Assembly: GCA_009761415.1 (NCBI GenBank)
Contig: QUOL01000019.1
Coordinates: forward strand, 186,001-250,000
Direction: 5' to 3'
Source: Sarcomyxa edulis
Taxonomy: Eukaryota > Basidiomycota > Agaricomycetes > Agaricales > Mycenaceae
Length of the DNA stretch: 64,000 nt
The first letter of the stretch is position 1; each line of letters opens with the position of its first letter. A program made the translations under genes and the position numbers. Shown piece after piece: positions 12,341-24,268 of this stretch. The notes beneath the pieces were generated by a model. The model worked only from the letters and a program-made list of their open reading frames with translations. It searched no databases and was not told the DNA's origin.

Positions 12341-12870
12341 ACCTTGGTTGGTCGATGGCTCTACCGTCTCGCGGAGTACGTTCTTGGCTACTATCCGTTC
12401 ATCATCTTTTTATGCCGTATACGCCTCCAACATCAACATCAACACCCAGCATTCGGCGCCCAGCGCCCAGCGTCCAGCGTCCAAAACTCCATCTAGTCAC
12501 GAATATCTGCTACCAGTCGAGTTCGCTCACTCACAACTGACTCGGCGCCTTATTCATTCGCAGGCGCCTCTACATCCGAAATTGAAATACATACATGGAT
12601 CATGATCCGTCGGTCCATATCAGCTCCCGGTAAGTACTCCTTCATCAAATCCCAAACCAAACCAAATCCAAAGTTGAAGTCAAATTCAACCAACGCACTA
12701 CTCCCTCACCAATTCTCTCCGAATCCGGGGAGCAGTAATATTGATATGGTCATGACGAGAAAGAGGAAGAAGGGATCGTGAGCCTATCATCTCGGAACTG
12801 TCGAAGGTCTGGAAATCCGAAATGGAGCGGAGACGGGGACAAGGCTCTACTGAGTCAAACTTGAGATCGT

Positions 12871-12905
12871 CTAATGTCTAATGTCTAATGTCTAATGTCT
12901 AATGT
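12871..12905. repeat. Microsatellite (CTAATGT) x5
   Basis: Five perfect head-to-tail copies of a 7-bp unit occur in non-coding sequence. It does not match the usual fungal telomere repeat TTAGGG, so it is ordinary simple sequence. Confidence 0.85.
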
Positions 12906-14037
12906 CAATCATCTGCTAGCTCTCGTCTCCTTGGCTCCAAGTATTCAGAATCCTATGCAACAGCACTAGTAAATCCTCAGCGTTGAATATATGACACGAC
13001 CACAATCCAATGTACTTACAGTGTGCCATATTCATAGTCCTCGACCTACCGTGCCCACATGTATGATCACGATTACCACTGGCAGCGTCCTACGAGCGAC
13101 AATATTCTTGGCCTTCATTCCCATTCCAGACTTCAGAAGTCATCTACTAGTCAGCATTGACTATACATGTCTCTCTGGGCTCGACCCAGCCCCATCACGT
13201 TCAAGTTCGTTTCACTAAAACCACCAGCAAGCAAGCAACTTGAAGAAGCCTTCTCTTCTCTCTTTAGCTAGCGCTGGTGTCATCGATATCGACATCGCTA
13301 TTTCCAACCTCCCTTTCAACTTTCTTAATCAAGCCACCGCTGCATGCATATTAATTGCTCTTCGCCGGCGTCAAATTTTGAAGTACTTCTATACTGATCT
13401 TCCAGAACCTGCTTTCTTGACGTCGACACGTATGTACGTATAAACACCCCGCATTGCACTCAATCGGTGGCAATGGTAATATAAGATCGTGATATTACGT
13501 TTTGGCTGCGCAGTTCATACCCTCGATTCAACTTGGAGGTTCTTGTGATCATGATCATGATTAGCTCTCTCTACCAGTGCTTCGAAGTAACTCTCAGACT
13601 TTCCAGACTTAGTCCGAATTGTGCTTACGAACGAGACAACTGATAACTTACTGGCCAAGTCATCGTCATCGTTGTCGGTGGGTGGCACATATGTATAACA
13701 TTAATTTTGACTTGTAATCGTGGCGCTAGAGCTTCTACTGTTACTTTTGTGGATGCAGAGATGGGGAGATGGGGAGATGGAGATATATACACATGAAATA
13801 ATGAGGAATAAATTGTAGAGAAAAGGATGAGACGCTGGCATGAAGAGAGAAGTGGCATGCATGGACGATGATTGATGGTAAGGCAGAATGGCAGAATGGC
13901 TGGATGGATGGATGGATAAATGAGCTTGAAGGTCCCTTGTATGTCGTTAGTCGTTAGTCATGAGTCGTTGTTCGTGAAATCGTTGTGGTCGGCGACTATG
14001 CTAGAAGTTTGTACTGCGAAAATCAGTCCCAACAGAG

Positions 14038-15192
14038 CTAGATCGTACCGTCAAGGGGGGTATCCATAGGTTCATCCTTGACATCCGACTCCGAGCTCGA
14101 GCTTGAGGCAGAGCTCAATGTAGAGCTAGAGCTCAAGGTGGCACTGGACCTAGATCCCAAGAGCTCACCGGTATTCGACCGAGTCCAATCAGAGACCGTC
14201 TCGATATCCCCCTTGAACGTAGAAGCAGTCTCGTCCATAGGTTCATCCTTGATACCCGAGCTAGATCTCAAGGTAGAGTTGGAGTTGGCGGCCAAGAGCG
14301 CGCTGACATACGACCGGGACCAATCCGATTCAGACACCGGCTCGGTATCCCCCCTCACTGTAGAAGCGGTCTCGTCCATGGGCTCCTGCTTGAGGACCTT
14401 CAGAGCAGCCAAGTGCAAGCGCTGTCTAGCAGCGCGGAGTACCCCCTCGTCGACTGGCTCTGTATCCTGCCTCTCAGGCGTAGGTTCCATTCTCATTCCG
14501 GTTCCGGGTTTCCTGTCCACATCCATATCCATGTTTTCGTCCTCGTTTTCGTTTTCGTTCTCGTCGTCGAACTCGAACTCCTCGTCAGGAAGCCCCCACG
14601 CTTTTCGATCAGCCGCGCGACGTTCTAGAATGAGCTTCAGATTGTCGTTGAAGATTGAATCTTGTCGGAGAGCCTGCTCCATTGGGTTCAAGTTAGACGA
14701 AGATCCACTCGTAGTCCGATGATCAGAGAACACCAATCGCTTAATCTTGCCATCCGGTCCTCTCGAAACCTTTTTTGCTCGATCCAGGAGCTCCTGCAAA
14801 GGGTCTACACGAGGGCGACGAAGACGAGAGGGAGGAGGCATCGCTGTCGGAGTCGGGGTAGATGACCGAGAATTGTCGCCAGAGAACGAGGATTCTGTGA
14901 GGGTGGATAGCGAGGACAGCGTTGGCCAGGCAGAGAGCATCGAGGATGGGCTTGTGGCTGGGCTTGGTGGCAAAGTCGTTGGCGAAGAGTTGAGTATGTC
15001 CCTAAATGTTCGGTTTTGAGCGCGAGGGGTTTGAGGTTCGTCCTCGTCCAGGTCGGAATCGGTCGGAATTGAGGTCTGCCACAATGGTCCAGGAATAGAA
15101 ATGGCCTGCGAAGGCGGAGGAGGAAAAGTCGAAGAAACAGGCGCAGAAATGGCAGCTAGAGCTCTAGCTTGGGAGCGAGTGAGAGGTGCCAT
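14038..15192 (-). CDS. Acidic Ser-rich protein with repeated sumoylation-like motifs
   Basis: A single open frame of 384 residues starts at an ATG at 15190-15192 (MAPLTRSQARALAAIS). The first 110 residues are Pro/Ser-rich. A conserved-looking basic segment follows at about residues 125-155: RLRRPRVDPLQELLDRAKK..GPDGKIKRLVFSDHR. Then comes an ILERRAADRKAWGLPDEEF segment and a Glu/Asp/Asn-rich tract. The C-terminal third is a three-fold imperfect repeat, each copy carrying hydrophobic-Lys-x-Glu-Pro-Met-Asp: LKQEPMDE, IKDEPMDE and VKDEPMDT, with spacers rich in Ser ending in W-[ST]-R-S. The motif fits the sumoylation consensus with adjacent acidic residues. I recognise no catalytic domain. The composition suggests a nuclear regulatory protein, which is inference. 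Confidence 0.75.
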   Translation of the reverse strand: MAPLTRSQARALAAISAPVSSTFPPPPSQAISIPGPLWQTSIPTDSDLDEDEPQTPRAQNRTFRDILNSSPTTLPPSPATSPSSMLSAWPTLSSLSTLTESSFSGDNSRSSTPTPTAMPPPSRLRRPRVDPLQELLDRAKKVSRGPDGKIKRLVFSDHRTTSGSSSNLNPMEQALRQDSIFNDNLKLILERRAADRKAWGLPDEEFEFDDENENENEDENMDMDVDRKPGTGMRMEPTPERQDTEPVDEGVLRAARQRLHLAALKVLKQEPMDETASTVRGDTEPVSESDWSRSYVSALLAANSNSTLRSSSGIKDEPMDETASTFKGDIETVSDWTRSNTGELLGSRSSATLSSSSTLSSASSSSSESDVKDEPMDTPLDGTI

Positions 15193-15775
15193 GATAGAGA
15201 CGAGTCAGTAATCCGAAGAGATGGGGTTGTTTTGAGGGTGGTTGTGGTGAGAACGGTGGTAAGAGACGAGATACTTTTGAAAACATACCCCGTCCAGGTT
15301 TTATAGGTTTTCGGAGTGGCACCGGGGACTTTTCGGCATGACGGGGCTAAATTGAACGATCGACGATCGAGGTAAGTGGCCGGTTGCGCCTGAATCCTTC
15401 CGCGGAAGCAACCACCGTCCATCCACCGCACGCTTGGGCGTTCGCCATCCTGGATTGACTAGGGAATACCTTAACCAAGCGAGATTTATAGGTTCCGTCA
15501 TCCGTTGAATTTCATTGCTGGATGGCAAGAGAGGGCCGGGCGAAGTTTAACCTCCTCGCTTAACGTCGTCTGTCCATCCAGCGAAGCATTGGTATTGCTG
15601 AATTTCCCAAAAAGGCAATAGAAAAGATTGCGGGCGTTCTCGTATAAACATTATACTAGCAAGGTGCCACAGTACCCATAAGTAGTATTTGAGAGAAGGG
15701 AGATAAGATAGACTGCCCGTATCCGAGTCCGTAACCCCCTCCCCCTCCCAATATGTATGATTTGGGATGATCCTC
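15193..15775. other. Intergenic region, promoter of the 15192 gene
   Basis: It lies between the start of the acidic protein gene and the end of the bestrophin-like gene, both on the minus strand. It should contain the promoter and 5' leader of the former and the 3' end of the latter. An inverted CGATCGACGATCG-type palindrome lies near 15356-15370. No open frame here is convincing. Confidence 0.5.
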
Positions 15776-18036
15776 TCACTGTCTCGTTATATTGTCTACA
15801 TCATTCCAACCCCTCAACAACGTCCTCCGAAGACTGGGCATTCCAGAGCCAGTATCTCCAGATTCCGGATAGGGTTGGTACTCTTGCGCACCGCGTGTAA
15901 GATCTTCAGCTGTTCGTCGATCACCAGGGGCAAACGGCTGATTCCACCCGCTGAAGATGTACGATGCTGGGTCGGGAGACGTGTGCTGTCGAAAGTTCAA
16001 GTAAGACATGGATGTAACGAGGTTTGAACTGATAATCACGCACAGCAGTAATCTCGTGAAGATCGCGTTGGATGGAAAGACAGAAATTGTCAAGATCTGC
16101 AATTAATCGATCAATATTGGCAAGGGACAGGTTTGGAACGTTGAGGTACTTACCTAGGTCATTAGCGTCGTAGTTGAACGGGTTTTCACTGTCAAATAAG
16201 ATGTTAGTCAAGTTATCTAAGAAGAGAAAAATGTTTTCCGACAAAACTCACATTTCCTGTCCGATTTCAAGGAAACCGAGCAAGAGGAAAGAGGCGAATG
16301 CAGTTCCACTGATAAGCATGGTCAGAGATACGACATCCACCAAAAAGAAAGAAGAACACATACGGTATAACCAAATACTTGAAGGTCTCGAACAATTGGA
16401 ACTATTCAGAGGTTAGCATCAAAGCCCTCCTGATCTACATACATCTCAACGAATACGTACTGGCAAGAAGAACAGATAGATCCTAAAGACAAGGCATCAA
16501 GAATTATCAATGCGCCTGAAGAAAAAGGACTCACCACAACGACATCCTCAAATGAGCCTGATAAGCAAAAGGCAACGGAGTCGACCTAATTCTCTCCAAA
16601 TTCGACAACGTATCCTGAAGAGACGAGATATTACCCATTATCCCCGTAGCAAGCGCAGGCTGCAACAACCCATTCTTCAAACAAAACGCCAAATAAGAAG
16701 AGAGGTACATCGTAATCTCAAGAGGCACGTTGCTATCAACCAACGCAATCTTCCTCTTCCTCCCAAAAGCGTTTCTCGACCCTGCTTTGGGAGTAGGTTT
16801 GGCTTGCCTTCTGAGATGTCTGAATATCCATTTGAAGATACGAAGGATAGGGAAGTAGTCGTAGAGAGTGGCTTCTGGTGGATTGCGGGCTGGTTTTAGA
16901 GGACGGTGGCTTGTTACCTCTGGAAGAGCCTTTTCGGGATCGAATCTATATTTTTCTTTCTGGAATGTGTTGGTGTTGGAGCGACTGAAGGAGAAGGAGC
17001 GGAACCAGCTCTTCTCCGAATTGGAGTTGTCGTCGGGCTCATCGAGTGATGGACTGATACCGTGTAGAGAGGGCATGGGCATTGACGAGGCGCGTTGAGG
17101 CTTGCGAGCATTTGCGCGTCCGGCCAGAGCTTCGTCATGCTGCCTGTTTTCGAGTTGGGAATGTTGAGCGTGATCGTAGGGATATTCGCCATCTTCGGAG
17201 GCTCGCCAGAGGGGAAGCATGTCAGCTTCCGTGTAGACTGATGAAGATTGTGTAGCATGGCGGGGTAGGAAGGCGATGAGGGGGAATAGATCCTGGTAGT
17301 AAACACCTGGTTCTGCTCGTAGGAAGTGCTATGCATGTTGGTCAGCAATGGGTATCACCGAATGACTGTTGTCGTTGACTCACTTTGACTGAGACGGAGA
17401 ACGCTTGGACCTTGGAACATTTCATCAGAAGAGCAGATCATAGGCCAACGAAAATCGACTTACAAGGTTCACCATACTCTTTTTCTCGATTACATTCTGC
17501 AGAGTAGTTCTGCCTTTGAATTTATCATTCGTCGAGCGGTCATGAGGGATATGGATCCATATCTAGATGACAGAAAAGCATGAGTCGCCTCGTACAACGA
17601 TGAGATATCAAAATAATCAGATACCATCTGGGCCAGATTCCTAGATGCGATGGTGATGTTGGTCCACATCTTACGTCCATCTTGATACCTTTCATAGGCT
17701 GATGACGTCCTAAACGATATGACCTGCAAAGGAATGAGTAGGGTCGCGTCGACATCAGCTGGCAAACATCATGGTGCTTACCAAACCGAGGACCGTACCC
17801 AACACTGTCAACAATGAAGTTGATATAGCTAGCGAGTGAACGGTCAGAGTGGACACCAGGTATACCACTAAGAGATATAACTTCTAGTCAGCGATGAAGA
17901 GTTGTCTTGTGACTGGGTACGCACTAGTGGCAACCAGTGTAAAGAAGGCGACCTCTGGCCATATATCATTGATGACCGTCGCATTGAACTTCTTGAGTGT
18001 CCACCCTCCAGCGAATAGAGGATTTGCGGATACCAT
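15776..18036 (-). CDS. Bestrophin-like (RFP-TM / UPF0187) anion channel
   Basis: Minus-strand gene of several exons. The start is set at the ATG at 18034-18036, giving MVSANPLFAGGWTL and then KFNATVINDIWPEVAFF before a GTGCGT donor. The next exons give hydrophobic segments and the family hallmark VISFRTSSAYERYQDGRKMW, with TNITIASRNLAQM following, as in bacterial and fungal bestrophin relatives. A long hydrophilic insert (about 17220-16900, Ser-rich) separates the N-terminal helices from the second half (FFLPFQLFETFKYLVIP, FLLLGFLEIGQEIENPFNYD, DANDL). The ENPFNYDANDL motif is the acidic cytosolic motif of the family. The C-terminus after the last intron ends in GWNDVDNITRQ. Bestrophins form pentameric chloride or bicarbonate channels; the membrane location here is not shown by the sequence. 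Confidence 0.85.
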
Positions 18037-19261
18037 CGGTACCGAATACTAAACTGTCAATGGGACACGAAAGTTACGATCGATGTCCAATAGCAAGGGA
18101 AACTCGGACTCTCTTAGAGAACCGGGTCAGTAGACTGAGCAGAACAAGAACTCGTCAGAGTCTCGGACTCAAGACGTCGATATGGGTGGGGATGCAGGTA
18201 AGAAAACAAATGGGGTCTACAACTTTGCACCTTAAATAGGCTCGGAACAAGGCGCTGTTTTTGGCAAATTCGAAGCAGGCATACACACATAAACCGGGGG
18301 CGTGGTCCATGGCAAGCGATGGGTCCTGACTCGGATGACGAAAAAGGGTTCAACCGTTTGGGCGCTTTTTTGATTTCTGTTGTGATTTCTGTTCTAAAGG
18401 TTTCGACATCATGATGGGACTTGGGCGCTGTGCGATGGGATGAAATATCATAGATATCACATCTAGAATTACTGGTGGGGACATTTGTTGCTGTGGTCAC
18501 GGTGGTATGAGGACAAGAACGAGTCAGTGCTAGTCTCAGATCTCTCAGCCCTCGGCCTGTTGGGCGCTGAATCGAAACAACCTGGATTCAAAAGATGGTT
18601 ACGCGCTTCAGACACGATATGCCTACACTATTTGATATGCCCTGATCAGCGCTGCAGCTAGCCTACACGGTGAGATGGAGATGCCAAATGGACGGTATCG
18701 AACCTGAAGTGTGTGTGTCCGACTCGGAGTCAACTCACCGTGGATATGTAGCCGTGGATTGCTGTAACAACTTGAACTTCAACACCTCCAGGGACATCGG
18801 AGCAGTAAATGAAATCGCGCAATCATGAAGACCAATTCTGAAGGACGATACATAGCCTTGAGCCTGAAGGTCGATCTCCATCTCCTCCAATTCTAGCCAA
18901 ATCCTTGCTCGGGAATAAACGATGCACGGGCGCATCTACTGTGCCTCAAGAATCAATTGATATGGTTGGATCATTTATACAGGGCCAACTGTCAGTTGCG
19001 ACGAGAGGAGGCATCGAGTCCATCGATTGGGCTACTGAACAACGAATGCCGCTGGCGACCACCTGGCGACTTCTCGGAAGCCCAGATCTACAGACTTACA
19101 GAGTTTGATGTATCATGTAGATCCCGGATACTGGGCGTCCAAACTGGATTTCAATCGATTCGAGTACTTACTTACTTTCTACGAGGTGCAATGCCGAGGA
19201 CAAGTGAAAATGCCAAGGGAAGGCACTGCCACTGACAGTCGCGTTCAGGTCGTTCTCCTCG
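18037..19261. other. Divergent intergenic region
   Basis: It separates the minus-strand bestrophin-like gene from the plus-strand SET/MYND gene and should carry both promoters. Short open frames on either strand (for example 18114-18500 on minus and 18957-19235 on plus) have no recognisable domains and no clear coding bias. Confidence 0.5.
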
Positions 19262-21589
19262 ATGTCGTTTTCTGAAAAGCGTACAGCCAGACAGGGCAAA
19301 GAACAAAAATCATTTGTGCGACAATCCGACACTCCTGCAAATTCAATGCCACACTCTCCAGAAGGAATCGAGACCCAGAACAAGACCAACGACATCCAGA
19401 TCGTACCTCGCAATGGCCTGTACAAATGCATGGCACCCGAACTGGAGATCAGGTCGTCACAGGCTTCAGGTAGAGGATTATGGGCGACAAGGAGCATTTC
19501 GCCTGGTAGGCTTTCTTCCACAATCGCATGCCCACTCACTAAACTACTTTCCAGGCCGTTCCTTATTCGCCGTAAAACCCCATGTATCAGTTCTCTCAAA
19601 TCATAATTTAGAGCTATATTGCTCCTCCTGTTTCACTCCAGCACCCCAATCTGGTTTGAAGAGGTGTACAGGATGCAAAGTAGTGTGCTATTGCGATGCC
19701 GTGCGTTGCCTTCCTTTTCGCGTCTTATTAAGACGCTCATAACTATTCAGAAATGCCAAAAAAGAGATTGGGCTTTTCACAAAAACGAATGCTTAGCGAT
19801 TCAGAAATGGGCTGAATCAGCACCTGCCCCAGATCTGGCTATACCAAACGATGCAGTTCGAGGTCTAGGTCGAATAATGCACAAAAGAAAGAAAGAAGGT
19901 CCTGAAAGTGTCTGGGTACGTGGGCCTGTGTCGTACTTCTATCACCGTTTCCTAACGTCGCATCGCACTAGACGCGAGAAATAGACGCAATGCAGTCCCG
20001 TTGGTTCATTCCCTCCAGCAACTTGTATTGAACACTCTAACTCAACGTGTCAACAGACAGATCATCTCTCCCCCCATCCGCCTCAGAACTCCACACTCAC
20101 CTCGCCCACTCCCTAGTCCGTTACCTCAACTTATCCTCTCCAACCGAGCTCGCCGATTTCGGGTTCGCCTCCGCTGCCGATCTCGTCGACATAATATCCC
20201 GCGTGAGCTCCCCTACTAACTCGCATCTTCACTCACGGACTTCCTTACCAACTCACTCACCCACAGTTCATCACCAACACATTCACTGCAACAACTTCCT
20301 CCTTAAGCCCAATCGGAATATCCATATCACCCCCCGCCGCCTTGATAAACCACTCCTGCGACCCAAACACCGCTATCGTGTTCCCCCGCATCTCTGTTGC
20401 CCCGGCCCTCCAAGAACCAGTCATGCATGTAGTCACTCTGCGGCCTATCGAGCCGGATGAAGAGGTGCGCAGCTAACACTATCTCTTATACTTCTATACT
20501 TCATGCATCGCACTTGGGACATAGATCTTGACATCGTACATCGACACGACAACCCCACGTGCAATCCGTCAAAAGACACTCCAAGAAACATACAACTTCA
20601 CATGCCACTGCACTCTATGTACACATCCACCAGATGTCGATCCTCGTGAAGCGATGTGGTGTCCCAAACGGTGTGGTGGGGTTTGTCCTGTTCCGACTGA
20701 AGGTGAATGCAGTCCACTTGTCGTCTTTTCTTCATAGTAAAAGAGTCGCAAACTAAACCATTGCGATGGTAATCAGAAAACAGCTTCACGCGTTGCATCA
20801 AATGCAAAGCCGTCGTTTCCTCTACAGACGCCGTCTTGGACGCCCTACGTGTTGGACAAGAGGGTTTGGATAAAGCTACCGCCCTGCAGTTCAAAGGTAC
20901 TCAGACATTCATCCTTATACTTTATTCAATTAACCTCATGTTCCACCCATCCGATCCCAGACCCCACAAAATCCCTCCAACTAACGACCAACCTCCTCCC
21001 CATCCTAACATCGACAGGCCTAACACCTCCATCCCACCCCCTACTCGCTCTAACAAGACTACACCAATCCCTTCTCATCGCCTCCCTCCCCCAACCCCCA
21101 CATCTAACCCAAGAAACCCTAGACGAAGTCATCCGAGTCGCCACAAAGAGCGTAGAAGGGCTCAAGCAGGTATTGAGGCCGAGTCATCCTGTGAGAGGGA
21201 TCGCATTGGCGGAGTTGGGGAAGCTGCTTGTTGTGGATGAGCCGGCGCCTACACATTTGGTTGCAGCTTCTTCTTTGTCGTCACCTTCTTCGCCTTCCGC
21301 TTCTACTTCCACTACTATCCCCCCTCCCCAAAAAACTAGTCCCCCTACATATCCCCCCTCAGGCCCTCGCCGCCTCGAACTTGCCTCCGACATACTCCTC
21401 GAAGCGATGGGCGAGCTGGCCGCAGGGTTCGGCTTCGGGTTGCGAACCAGTGGAGGGGAGATAGGAGCGGGGGGAGAGGTGGGGAAGGAGGTTAGGCAGT
21501 GTATGATCAAGGTCAATACGGAGTTGGGGCTTTGGAAGAAGGGACTGAGGGAGTTGTATGATGATACGTATAGGTCGAGGAAGAGGTGA
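19262..21589 (+). CDS. SET and MYND domain (SMYD-type) lysine methyltransferase
   Basis: Multi-exon gene starting at ATG 19262 (MSFSEKRTARQ). The SET core opens with LEIRSSQASGRGLWATRSI, then splices (GT at 19511, AG before GCCGTTCC) into RSLFAVKP. The MYND zinc finger follows: YCSSCF, RCTGCKVVCYCDA, an intron, then KCQKRDWAFHKNEC. All eight Cys/His ligand positions look present. Near 20330-20450 the SET active-site motif NHSCDPNTAIVF and the RPIEPDEEV-LTSYID segment are intact, followed by the post-SET zinc cluster FTCHCTLC. The C-terminal helical repeat region ends in LWKKGLRELYDDTYRSR. Family members methylate lysines on histones or cytosolic proteins using S-adenosylmethionine; the substrate here is unknown. 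Coordinates are from start to stop and include several short introns. Confidence 0.88.
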
Positions 21590-22039
21590 AGAGGAAAGAG
21601 GGAGTTGCTAGAATCTCAGAGTGACATCGCGAGCGATAGAGAGACAGAGACGAACGTTTCTTGGGAAGATGATAGAATTTTGAAGTACGTACGATTGTAT
21701 TTTTTGGACATCTAGTATGCATGCTCCTTTCCCGCCGTTTACCATTGATTGGAGTCAGAACAGCGTCGACGTCTACTGACATTTACTTGCATGCAATATG
21801 CAATCGAGGGTCGAACAGTCTGGAAAGAACATTGCTTCCGGACCGAAACCATCATGCACAACTTGGATTCTGTATCAGTGGCTGTCCGAAAACCTGGCAT
21901 TCGTGGAAATCCAGTATCCGTTACAGAAGGTTGGCCACCATGCATCAGGCATCACGATCGTGTGTCTCGACCTTCACAGTCTCTCTCGTACACCCATATT
22001 CTCAAATCGACACTCTCATGCCAGTGCGCGCACATTGGC
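21590..22039. other. Intergenic region between same-strand genes
   Basis: It lies downstream of the methyltransferase and upstream of the DUF6533 gene, both on plus, so it should contain the terminator of one and the promoter of the other. Open frames here overlap in several phases and show no family motif. Confidence 0.5.
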
Positions 22040-24069
22040 ATGCCTTCCTCTCTGACAGACAATGATATTGCCCTAGCTCGTGATCTGTAAGCAGCTTGAC
22101 AAGTATGGGTTATCGCGTCTTTCAGGCTGAATACCTTACTTGATATCAACAGTCAAGCCACCAAGGTACGTCTATATATGATGTACATTGAGCATGCAAA
22201 TGTCATTGATACTAACACACTCGGATATAATCCTCAAAGAGGTACTTCACCGCCCTCTGCGCTTTACTATGGTTTGAATACGCTTTGACGTTCTCTGAAG
22301 AGGTTAGTGCCAATGCTTTTCTTGCACGGCGTCTTGCTTACTTGTCAAAACTTGGTTGACTGGTAGATTGACAGAATGTGGCGCGGGAGGAGGAATCCTG
22401 GTATGTGTTTGTGATTCAGAATTGGCGGCGTCTCCCTGCTCACAGACTATCTTTGCCATGACATACGCAGTGTTCTATCTTTTCTTGACGGTATTCAACT
22501 CGCGTTCTACTTTTACTTTTCTCTCTTCATCTGACCGTGTATCGCAGAACCGATACTGTCCAATGGCGTTCTGCATAATCACGTTATCAGGTTATTAGTA
22601 CTGGCAAGCTCCTCGTACAATTGAGAGTGTTCTGATTATTGAAAATCTTTCACTATAGCGTATTTCTCCCCATTGTGGACATCTTCGGTGAGCACGTATG
22701 CGTTTGTTCACGTCCAATGCGATTTCTTGATGCCCTATTCAAGATGTAAGCAACCAAAACGACTTTCATTCCTTTGTCTCTTGACATTCCGATCATAAAT
22801 TAGCTGTCATCGCTTCGTAATAGTCCAATGGATCCAAACGCTCCTTATGGTAATACCCGCAGAATCCGTTCTCCTATACCGGTTTGTCCTTCGCATCACC
22901 CTCGTGCTCGTGCACTCCGACTAAGCCACAAGACAGAATTAACTCTATGATGACGTTCACCAAGAAAAGAGTCTCTATTATACGGAGTCTCATCCTCTTG
23001 GTGGTGGTACAAGCCGCGATAGTTGTGTATGCTATGTCTCGAGTGAAGAAAGAGAACAACCCTGGTGAGCGCGATTTAACATGGTATCACCTTCTGGACG
23101 GACAATAGTACTCAAAATACTTCTCATACTATCGCTAGCTTTGCTGGTCCCGAATATACCCATCGACCCCTTTCACGGTGATGACTGAATCTCCAAGACG
23201 AAACTTATTCATGCTGATTTTCCATCGTGACAGTATGCATCCTCTCTTCCGAGCCACATATGTCCGTGCTTCACACCGGAATCTTGACCTCCTTCTCACT
23301 CACTTACTTACATTCTCACCAGAGAAACAGCGTACCTCGCCATGACCATCGCATTCGACTGCGCCATCTTCCTCCTCACAGCATACGTCACATTCCGAAG
23401 TAGCAGCTCCCAAGACATGAGAGCACTCCCTTCTACTCTGATACTCAAAACCATCTTCCGTGACGGTGCTGCGTACTTCTTTGTCGTCATTTCAGGCAAC
23501 TTCATCTGGATGATGCTCGCTCTGTTTGCTAGGGTACGCCGGTTCACGTCAGGTCCAGGTCTCTTGAAGTTGATCATAACGCGTCCTTGCGCTTCTGTCA
23601 CAGCCTGGATTGAAACACTTGAACATCCAGTCAGTACTCGGTACTGCATATTTCATAATCCTAGATCTAACCACCCTCACTGCTTGTCGTTAGACCGAGC
23701 TTAATGCAAGTGACATCCCTTCTTTTTCCAAGCACACGTACTAATATCACTACAAGACTAACCACCTTGATGATTAACCGTCTAACACTGTCCCTCCGAC
23801 ACGCCACGCAACTTGAGCGCACGGTAGTATGGGGGTTGCAGAGTAACGATTGGACATCCACTGGGGAACTGGACTTGGACGGCAACGAGCCTGAGATCGA
23901 ATTGCAAGCCGTCAGGTATATGTCAACGTAGGCATTTCTAAAGCGTTTGAGATCGCACTAAAGATCGCTTCGTTATAGGCGATTAAGTACCCCAGGAGCA
24001 GAGATAGAATTCAATACTGATGGCCTAGGAAAGATTCAACTGGATCTGAGAGGTATTCGTGCAGATTAG
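22040..24069 (+). CDS. DUF6533 multi-pass membrane protein
   Basis: The gene is split into many small exons, so no long open frame exists. I read it from ATG 22040: MPSSLTDNDIALARDL, then LNTLLDINSQATK, RYFTALCALLWFEYALTFSEE, IDRMWRGRRNP, VFYLFLTNRYCPMAFCIITL and YVFLPIVDIFGEHVCVCSRP, each joined by GT..AG introns in phase. The F-x-A-L-x-Y-x-L-T-F-x-E-E-I-x-x-W pattern and VFYLFLTNRY are the DUF6533 signature. Later exons give CHRFVIVQWIQTLLMVIPAE, a helix with SLILLVVVQAAIVVYAMSR, and LKTIFRDGAAYFFVVISGNF followed by the MINRLTLSLR motif, both typical of the C-terminal half of this family. The stop is TAG at 24067-24069. These proteins are integral membrane proteins of unknown function, greatly expanded in Agaricomycetes. 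Confidence 0.85.
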
Positions 24070-24268
24070 ACAATAACTTGTTTATTTAGCGTATACGTAG
24101 TACAAACTTCCTGGTTTTTCTTTCCTGCCACTGGCGAAACAACAAACGAGATGTAAGATATAAAAACCTGAACCTAGTCCGCAACAGAGGAAAAGAAAAG
24201 TACATCGAAGCCATTGTCGTACGGCCTGGATCATATATACCGTTATACATATACAACGCTATTCCAGA

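Larger units (their letters stand above)
7899..14037. other. Gene-poor, repeat-rich 6 kb region
   Basis: No open frame encodes a recognisable protein and no transposase, reverse transcriptase, integrase, terminal inverted repeat or LTR is evident. The segment is pyrimidine-rich on the plus strand (TCCTCTCTTCC runs near 8545-8580 and 9140-9170). It holds the nested tandem repeats listed separately and a 7-bp microsatellite near 12871. The left edge should contain the promoter of the minus-strand gene starting at 7898. Sequence from about 12350 to 14030 is not obviously repeated and shows nothing I can name. Confidence 0.6.

Noticed and set aside
12871..12905. Interstitial telomere repeat
   Set aside because: The unit CTAATGT differs from TTAGGG-type repeats and there are only five copies.
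7899..14037. Transposable element in the repeat region
   Set aside because: No transposase, reverse transcriptase or integrase motifs, no terminal repeats and no target-site duplications; the copies are head-to-tail and adjacent, which fits tandem duplication.
14078..14722. 214-residue plus-strand open frame
   Set aside because: It is antisense to the acidic protein gene; Leu/Glu and Ser runs mirror the Ser/Asp repeats.
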